From NCBI GenBank assembly GCA_944323035.1, contig CALUQY010000004.1, positions 49,720 to 113,719 on the forward strand: a stretch of 64,000 nucleotides of DNA, given 5' to 3'. This document shows, piece after piece, positions 59,033 through 64,000 of this stretch (its first letter is position 1; each line of letters starts with the position of its first letter). The notes under the pieces are model-generated. The model made no database searches. It saw only the letters and a program-made list of their open reading frames with translations, and was not told the origin of the DNA. Position numbers and translations under genes: made by a program. The DNA comes from Candidatus Gastranaerophilales bacterium. Its GTDB lineage: Bacteria; Cyanobacteriota; Vampirovibrionia; Gastranaerophilales; Gastranaerophilaceae.

Positions 59033-59842
59033 ATGATAGATAAAACCGCGATAATTCACCCGTCTGCACAAATAGCAGAAGATGCAATAATCGGCCCGTT
59101 TGTCGTTATCGGCGAAAATGTTAAAATTGGCAGCAGAACGAGAGTTATTTCAAATGCGCATATTGAGTTCGCGGAAATCGGCGAGGACTGCACAATCAGC
59201 CCGTTTGCAACGATTGGCTCAGAACCGCAGGATTTGGGCTATAAGGGTGAACCTACAAAGGTTGTTATCGGTGACGGTACTATTATTAAAGAAAATGTTA
59301 CTATCCATAGAGGCGCAAATTGCGGTGACTGTACAACGCGTGTTGGTAAAAAATGTTTAATTATGGTTGGTGCGCATGTCGCACATAACTGTGTACTTGA
59401 AGATCAAGTAATTCTGGCAAATCTTGTAACTCTCGGCGGGCATGTTCACGTTGGTTTCGGCGCGTTTGTCGGCGGAATGAGCGTGTTCCATCAGAATATA
59501 AGAATTGGCGATATGGCGATTATAAGCGGATTTTCAGCTTCACGTCAGGATATCCTGCCTTACTCAAAAGGTGAAGGACGTCCGCCGGTTCCGGACGGTT
59601 TGAACGTTATTGCGATGAAACGCAGAGGCGTTCCGCAAAATATCAGAACAGATGTAAATGCCGCATTCAAATTACTGGTTTCAAAAGATCTTAATACAAC
59701 ACAGGCTATTGAAAGAATTAAGGCAGAAATCCCGATGAATGAATATATTCAAAAGATGATTGATTTTATCCAGACCTCCAAACGAGGGGTTTTATTGAAA
59801 TCCTATAAAACAGGACATCAATCATTAGATAACGAAGAGTAA
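59033..59842 (+). CDS. lpxA: Acyl-ACP--UDP-N-acetylglucosamine O-acyltransferase
   Basis: 269 aa. Left-handed beta-helix hexapeptides (IIHPSAQIAEDAIIGPFVVIGENVKIG), then MVGAHVAH118NCVLED with the catalytic-type His118 (equivalent to the second His of the E. coli AHIAHDC motif), a GLNVIAMKRRGVPQNIR block and a C-terminal helical domain. It adds a 3-hydroxyacyl chain to UDP-GlcNAc, the first step of lipid A, indicating LPS. Ribosome binding site AGAGGAGA. Terminator follows. Confidence 0.95.
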   Translation: MIDKTAIIHPSAQIAEDAIIGPFVVIGENVKIGSRTRVISNAHIEFAEIGEDCTISPFATIGSEPQDLGYKGEPTKVVIGDGTIIKENVTIHRGANCGDCTTRVGKKCLIMVGAHVAHNCVLEDQVILANLVTLGGHVHVGFGAFVGGMSVFHQNIRIGDMAIISGFSASRQDILPYSKGEGRPPVPDGLNVIAMKRRGVPQNIRTDVNAAFKLLVSKDLNTTQAIERIKAEIPMNEYIQKMIDFIQTSKRGVLLKSYKTGHQSLDNEE

Positions 59843-59879
59843 AAAGTAAAGCCCTCATATTTTGAGGGCTTTACTTTTT
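59841..59879 (+). terminator. Rho-independent terminator after lpxA
   Basis: AAAAAGTAAAGCCCTCA and TTGAGGGCTTTACTTTTT around TATT. Confidence 0.92.
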
Positions 59880-59995
59880 GAAAAACAATATATAATGAAG
59901 AAGTTAATAAGGCAATAAGAGAATAAGGCAATGAGTCGTAATAGCCGAATGGACGAGATAAGTTAATAGGTTAATAAGGAATATAATAAAATAGC
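59880..59995 (+). repeat. Second orphan promoter-leader copy
   Basis: TATAAT at 59891 followed by GAAGAAG, AAGGCAATAAG, GAGTCGTAAT and GTTAATAGGTTAA, as in locus 4 and 22307. The -35 (GCTTTA) is degraded. No poly-G or pilin follows. Confidence 0.55.
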
Positions 59996-60098
59996 AGAAA
60001 ATAAACCCGGGTAAAATCCCATAACTATGGTGGCAAATTCCCCCGTCTTTACACTCCCCTTGAATTGTATTACAATATGCAGAAAGAGGAGAGTTATT

Positions 60099-61205
60099 AT
60101 GCAAAACGATGTTTTAAGAAAATATGCACAGGTTTTAGTTGATTATTCAACGGATGTGCAAAAGAGTGATCTGGTTGTTATCCGCACAGATAGTGTGGAA
60201 TCTCAGCCCCTGCTCAAAGAAATTTATAAACGTGTAATTGAGCGCGGCGGAAATCCGATTGTGCGTATCGCGCTTGAGGGCGCGGGCGAAATCTTCCTGA
60301 AAAACGCGTCTGATGAACAATTGGATTACATTGATCCGGTTACCCAACTGGAATATGAAAAAGCTGATAAATTTATCTCAATCGGCGCACCGTTGAATAC
60401 CAAAAATATGAAACGCGCTAATCTTGAAAAACTTGCGCGCCGCGGCAAGGCTACGAAAAAGCTTTCAGAAATGCTTCTGGGGCGTTCTGCCCGCGGTGAG
60501 GCAAAGTGGGTTATTGCGGACTTCCCTACCAATGCACTTGCTCAGGAAGCTAAAATGTCGCTGGCTGAATACACGGAGTTCCTCTACAATTCCTGCTATT
60601 TGAACCTTGAGGATCCCGTTGCAAAGCTTCGAGAACTGGACGAAAAGCAAACAAAATGGGCAAATTACCTGAATAATGTTAAAAAACTCCATATCGTCGG
60701 CGAAAAAACTGATATTACGTTTGGCGTTGAAGGCAGAAAATGGATTAGTTGTTCAGGCTTAAATAACTATCCGGACGGTGAAGTCTTTACTTCTCCTGTC
60801 GAAGATGATGTAAACGGCGAAATTTACTTTGATTTCCCTCAAAATTATCGCGGCAATGAGGCTCACGGCGTTCATTTGACAATTAAAGACGGTAAAGTCG
60901 TCGGGGTTAAGTGTGAAAGCGGGGAGGATTTTGTAAATTCAATGTTTGATATGGACGAAGGCTCCCGCGGAATAGGTGAAATCGCAATCGGTACCAACGA
61001 TGAAATTCAGGAAGTCACAGGAAATATTCTTTTTGATGAAAAAATCGGCGGTTCAATCCACATGGCAATCGGAGCGTCTTACCCCGAAACCGGCGGCAAG
61101 AACATTTCAGGGCTTCACTGGGATATGATTAAAAATATGAAAAACGGCGGGAAAATTTATGCCGATGATATTTTAATATATGAAAACGGAAAGTTTATAA
61201 TATAG
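60099..61205 (+). CDS. Aminopeptidase, M29 family
   Basis: 368 aa from ATG 60099 with AGAGGAGAG before it; the frame is open 24 codons further upstream without a site. M29 residues: NYPDGEVFTSPVEDDVNG (metal-ligand Glu), GIGEIAIGTN, GSIHMAIGASYPE and GLHWDMIK. The family removes N-terminal residues with a broad specificity, cytosolic, using two divalent metals. It could be read from the orphan promoter upstream. Confidence 0.9.
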   Translation: MQNDVLRKYAQVLVDYSTDVQKSDLVVIRTDSVESQPLLKEIYKRVIERGGNPIVRIALEGAGEIFLKNASDEQLDYIDPVTQLEYEKADKFISIGAPLNTKNMKRANLEKLARRGKATKKLSEMLLGRSARGEAKWVIADFPTNALAQEAKMSLAEYTEFLYNSCYLNLEDPVAKLRELDEKQTKWANYLNNVKKLHIVGEKTDITFGVEGRKWISCSGLNNYPDGEVFTSPVEDDVNGEIYFDFPQNYRGNEAHGVHLTIKDGKVVGVKCESGEDFVNSMFDMDEGSRGIGEIAIGTNDEIQEVTGNILFDEKIGGSIHMAIGASYPETGGKNISGLHWDMIKNMKNGGKIYADDILIYENGKFII

Positions 61206-61212
61206 CATACAA

Positions 61213-61237
61213 GGCGCTGAGAAATCAGCGCTTTTTG
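61213..61237 (+). terminator. Rho-independent terminator after the aminopeptidase
   Basis: GCGCTGA-GAAA-TCAGCGC-TTTTT. Confidence 0.85.
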
Positions 61238-61278
61238 CTAATGAAATCCTAACAATCCTGTGCTACATTAGTAACATC

Positions 61279-61959
61279 ATGATACAACCGGTTAATAATA
61301 CCCCGAATATTCACCCGAATGTAGTAAAACCCCGTTTCAGCAGTCATAAGATTACTCTGGCGCCTGATTATAACCGTGTGAAAAGTAAAGAAGCCCCTGC
61401 ATCTGTTAAGGCAGCTTCTGCAATCGGCGCAGCGGCAGGTGCTGCACTGGCAGTTGCTGCTTTTGCAAAAAAACAGAATAAAAGCTTTTTTAATGTGGAA
61501 TATGGACTTAAAGAAATGCTCGGGCTGGGCTTAGGCGCTATCGGCGGCGGCGTTCTGGGCGGTGTGTTGACTTCTAATCGTAAAAAACATGAGCGTAAAG
61601 TTGATGAAGGAATTTTCCAGTATTCAATGGTTGCGCTTCCGGGTTTTGCGGTTTCAGGGGCAACTTATGCGTGTGAAAAAATTAAACCTTTAAATAATGC
61701 GCCGGCAAAAATCGCAGGAACTGTTCTGGCACTTGCAGGCGGAATGGAAGTCGCTGTTGATGTCGCGAATTTTGTTTCAGATATTGATAACAACGAGCCG
61801 GATAGAAAATTAACATTCAAAGATGCAATTGCAAGCGTTGACGATATAATCGGTATTCTTGTTCTTGCTAAAATTAAAGCGGTTAAAACCTTAAAGCTGG
61901 AACGGCTGTTGCCTGCAGTTTACGCTTATTGCGGTTATAAAGCCGGCACTACCAACTAA
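61279..61959 (+). CDS. Lineage-specific membrane protein
   Basis: 226 aa. Segments ASAIGAAAGAALAVAAFA (about 47-64), LGLGLGAIGGGVLGGVL (about 84-101) and AGTVLALAGGMEVAVDVANF look membrane-inserted. The N-terminus resembles the disordered starts of other lineage proteins in the window. No clear ribosome binding site before the ATG. Converges on the WYL pair with a 4-bp overlap. Confidence 0.7.
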   Translation: MIQPVNNTPNIHPNVVKPRFSSHKITLAPDYNRVKSKEAPASVKAASAIGAAAGAALAVAAFAKKQNKSFFNVEYGLKEMLGLGLGAIGGGVLGGVLTSNRKKHERKVDEGIFQYSMVALPGFAVSGATYACEKIKPLNNAPAKIAGTVLALAGGMEVAVDVANFVSDIDNNEPDRKLTFKDAIASVDDIIGILVLAKIKAVKTLKLERLLPAVYAYCGYKAGTTN

Positions 61960-62900
61960 TCATATAACTTTAATGTGTCCTCATAAATTGAGAGAATTTT
62001 CTCTTTGAAACCTGTCGGATTTAGAACTTTGCAATTGGCACCGTATTTTAGAAGCCTTTTTATCAATTCATCTTCGCTTTCATCTTTATTAACAATAACC
62101 AGCCAGCCGTTTTCAATTCCCCGTGAGTATTCCCATGACCTTAATGTATAATTTTTCGCAAGCCTTCCGCGCAGTCCGTAAACCGTAACCCTGTTTGTAT
62201 TCAGTGCCGGCGGAATTTTGTTCGGTAATTGTTTTATGCTGATTATGTTGTCAAGTGAAATCACAGCCGGTTCTCCGGAAGTTAAATCAACTACCTGCAG
62301 CCGGACAGTTCCGCGTCTGTATAAAAGATTTTGCGCTTTTGCCGTAATCTTCTTTTCCTGCTTTTTGCCGGAGCGGGTGATATAATAAATTATTTCAACT
62401 TTGTAATCCTCTTTGCAAAACTTTGAACAAATTTCTATTTTATTTGTAAATTTATCATAGTAGAAACTGAAATCTGCTCTGTTTGCAGATGAAGTTTGCT
62501 TCATTAGCATTTGCGTAGTTTCAGAAAACCTGAGTTCAAACGATTTTATAAATTTTTCAAATTCATCTTTTGAGTTGCCGTCATTGTAAATCCTAGCCGC
62601 ACAATCTTTGATGAGCATAAAAGCCTCTAAGTCTTCCTTGTCTAAATCAATTTTATAAGGAGGGTTGATTAAATGATATTTGCCTTTTTCTTTTTTTACA
62701 TTAAGTCCGAAGAGTTTTAATGTGTTGAGATATTTGTTTAATGTAACGCTGTGGATGCTGTTTGCAGAAGACAGAGAAACCTCTTCATCAGCAGAAATAA
62801 CCTTTACTACCTGACTGAATTTGGCGTTATCCTCTAACAACAATTTCAGTAATGCAAACATTTTTATGCAGCTGTCAACCTGTTTTGTACTAGTTTCCAT
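61956..62900 (-). CDS. WYL-domain-type transcriptional regulator 2
   Basis: 314 aa. N-terminal helices (KMFALLKLLLEDNAKFSQVVKVI, then NSIHSVTLNKYLNTLKLFGLNVKKEKGKYHL) suggest a winged helix. The middle (EIIYYITRSGKKQEKKITAKAQNLLYRRGTVRLQVVD) matches the WYL-domain pattern. The end (KRLLKYGANCKVLNPTGFKEKI) matches the WYL C-terminal WCX. It overlaps the upstream gene by 11 bp. Tandem, partly homologous regulators recall PafB/PafC of actinobacteria. Confidence 0.65.
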   Translation of the reverse strand: METSTKQVDSCIKMFALLKLLLEDNAKFSQVVKVISADEEVSLSSANSIHSVTLNKYLNTLKLFGLNVKKEKGKYHLINPPYKIDLDKEDLEAFMLIKDCAARIYNDGNSKDEFEKFIKSFELRFSETTQMLMKQTSSANRADFSFYYDKFTNKIEICSKFCKEDYKVEIIYYITRSGKKQEKKITAKAQNLLYRRGTVRLQVVDLTSGEPAVISLDNIISIKQLPNKIPPALNTNRVTVYGLRGRLAKNYTLRSWEYSRGIENGWLVIVNKDESEDELIKRLLKYGANCKVLNPTGFKEKILSIYEDTLKLYD

Positions 62901-63840
62901 ATAAGTATACCTCTTTTGCGGCTTTTAGCGCCGAGATAAATTCCTGTTTGAAGTTCGCCGGTTCAAGAATTTTGCAGGAATCAGCCAGCTGCAGAAATCT
63001 TTGTGTCGATAGAATTCTGTTGTTTGTGGTATGTTTTACGGTTCTGGTGTTGCCGGATTGTGAAATAACAGTTTCGTTTTCGGCGAGATTTTCCTCCGGG
63101 TTATAAAGCTCAAAGGTTATAACAAAAGAGTTGTCAGTAGGAGCTTTAACTTCTGCCCCCGGAATAATGTTTGTGATTTTCACGATTCTGCTTAAGAGGA
63201 AAATAGCTTCTTCTTTATATTCCATACCAAAACCTTCTAAATATAATTTGTAGTTTTGGATTTTCATGTTATGCGCAATAATAGAAATTTCTTTAAAACC
63301 AGAACGCGGAGAATTATATAACACCGTCACCATATCGTTTTCTTTGCAGCATTGTGCTAATTCTTTAAGAACATTAATATCAAAATCTTTTAATATAGAA
63401 TGACTGTTGTATAATTCATGGAAAGTTTTGTCTTTAAAGCAGCTGTTAAGTTTTTTAATAAGTATTTCAACTTTCAATAGTTCTTCAAAAGGCATGTTGT
63501 ACATGATTATGTCATAAATGTCGAACAGCATTTGAGCCTGAATTGCTGAGATTACGGGTCGGAACGGGTTATCGGGGATAAAATAGGAGTATTCTCTGCG
63601 TTTTTCTCCGGTGAGTTTCTTTTCAATTTTGCAGCCGGCATTTTTGAACGTATTAATATAAACCCTGAGAGTATCTTTGGAAATATTTGCTTTTATGTAA
63701 GGCAGTTTTGCGAGGAAATCACTGATTTGATCAAGTGTTCTGGGTGACGACAGAAGCAATTCAAACACTATAAGAGCTTTGAAAGCACTATAAAATATAG
63801 CATTATAGCTGACATCTTTAGTATATAAATATTGCCGCAT
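62890..63840 (-). CDS. WYL-domain-type transcriptional regulator 1
   Basis: 316 aa from ATG 63840 (three codons after an in-frame GTG at 63849; AAAGGG lies nearer the GTG, so the start is uncertain). N-terminal helical region includes KALIVFELLLSSPRTLDQISDFLAKL (helix-turn-helix) and DTLRVYINTFKNAGCKIEKKL (wing). The WYL region is VTVLYNSPRSGFKEISIIAHNMKIQNYKLYLEGF. The C-terminus (QLADSCKILEPANFKQEFISALKAAKE) parallels the downstream protein. A pair that may form a heterodimer. Confidence 0.65.
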   Translation of the reverse strand: MRQYLYTKDVSYNAIFYSAFKALIVFELLLSSPRTLDQISDFLAKLPYIKANISKDTLRVYINTFKNAGCKIEKKLTGEKRREYSYFIPDNPFRPVISAIQAQMLFDIYDIIMYNMPFEELLKVEILIKKLNSCFKDKTFHELYNSHSILKDFDINVLKELAQCCKENDMVTVLYNSPRSGFKEISIIAHNMKIQNYKLYLEGFGMEYKEEAIFLLSRIVKITNIIPGAEVKAPTDNSFVITFELYNPEENLAENETVISQSGNTRTVKHTTNNRILSTQRFLQLADSCKILEPANFKQEFISALKAAKEVYLYGN

Positions 63841-63959
63841 AATTAACACATACCCTTTAAAAACATTTTATTATAAAATTAAAAAATTAACAATAAAAAA
63901 TAGGGTTGATTTTTGAGAATGTTTGTGTGAGAATAGAACTTGAGCCAAAAAAGAAACAT
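63841..63959. other. Intergenic region before tRNA-Met
   Basis: AT-rich, no ORF. TTGATT at about 63905 with a G/A-rich downstream stretch might be the tRNA promoter but the -10 is not convincing. Confidence 0.3.
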
Positions 63960-64000
63960 GGCTGGGTAGCTCAGTTGGTGAGAGCGTTCGGCTCATACCC
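63960..64000 (+). tRNA. tRNA-Met(CAT), 5' part only
   Basis: Acceptor strand GGCTGGG, then TA, D stem GCTC/GAGC, and anticodon stem start TTCGG with loop CTCATAC (anticodon CAT). The window ends in the anticodon stem. The acceptor bases cannot be checked for the initiator or elongator form. Confidence 0.85.

Overview
The window looks like the chromosome of a non-photosynthetic cyanobacterial relative, most likely a gut Gastranaerophilales (Vampirovibrionia, formerly Melainabacteria). This is inferred from an AT-rich genome, a cyanobacterial-type PDZ/radical-SAM DUF512 protein, GH57 and GT35-like glycogen enzymes, pilin-like proteins starting FTMAEILLSLTIIGVVAA, outer-membrane functions (LpxA, an LptF/G-type permease, a Spy/CpxP-like protein) and no photosynthesis genes. 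No phage or IS transposase is visible; the plastic parts are repeats and paralogous surface-protein genes.

Layout. 1-6.5 kb: end of a type II secretion/pilus GspF gene, two tandem paralogous membrane proteins, an Fe-S oxidoreductase and a sugar ABC permease. 6.5-7.8 kb: pilin-like locus 1. 7.8-13.5 kb: ACT protein with a Na+/alanine symporter, a Met/Gly/Pro-rich protein, a calpain-like protease, and gatA with a truncated ThiE-like gene. 13.5-20.8 kb: alpha-glucan phosphorylase homologue, TspO, a nitroreductase broken by one amber codon, an LCP protein, MgtE and two paralogous membrane proteins. 20.8-22.3 kb: anti-sigma, ECF sigma and Spy-like genes. 22.3-25.9 kb: repeats, GH57 branching enzyme, pilin-like locus 2. 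26-31.6 kb: glyQ, two tandem APC permeases, pilin-like locus 3 and an unlisted 53-aa gene. 31.7-38.1 kb: glmS, second ABC permease, phosphohexomutase, PadR-type regulator, DUF512 protein. 38.3-46.7 kb: a 1052-aa acidic TonB-like membrane protein, a sigma-like protein, a zinc-ribbon/P-loop/TPR-like protein and pilin-like locus 4. 46.7-64 kb: LptF/G permease, several lineage-specific proteins, rpsT and pnp flanked by two inverted paralogues, lpxA, an M29 aminopeptidase, paired WYL-type regulators and the start of a tRNA-Met.

The most striking system is the set of four pilin-like loci. Each has a matching sigma70-type promoter (TTGAC-N17-nATAAT), a short leader ORF, a 12-13 bp poly-G tract inside the leader, a variable insert, a prepilin-type segment and a C-terminal domain like DUF1566. 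The tract length puts loci 2 and 4 in frame with the leader ATG, while loci 1 and 3 are out of frame, as expected of slipped-strand phase variation. Two further promoter-leader copies have no pilin gene.

Two other multi-copy signals stand out. One is a family of hairpin-rich repeats with compensatory stem changes. The other is four sites matching the cyanobacterial RpaB/HLR1 box, (G/T)TTACAWW-NN-(G/T)TTACAWW, upstream of genes. Everything here was read by eye from sequence; no database search was run.
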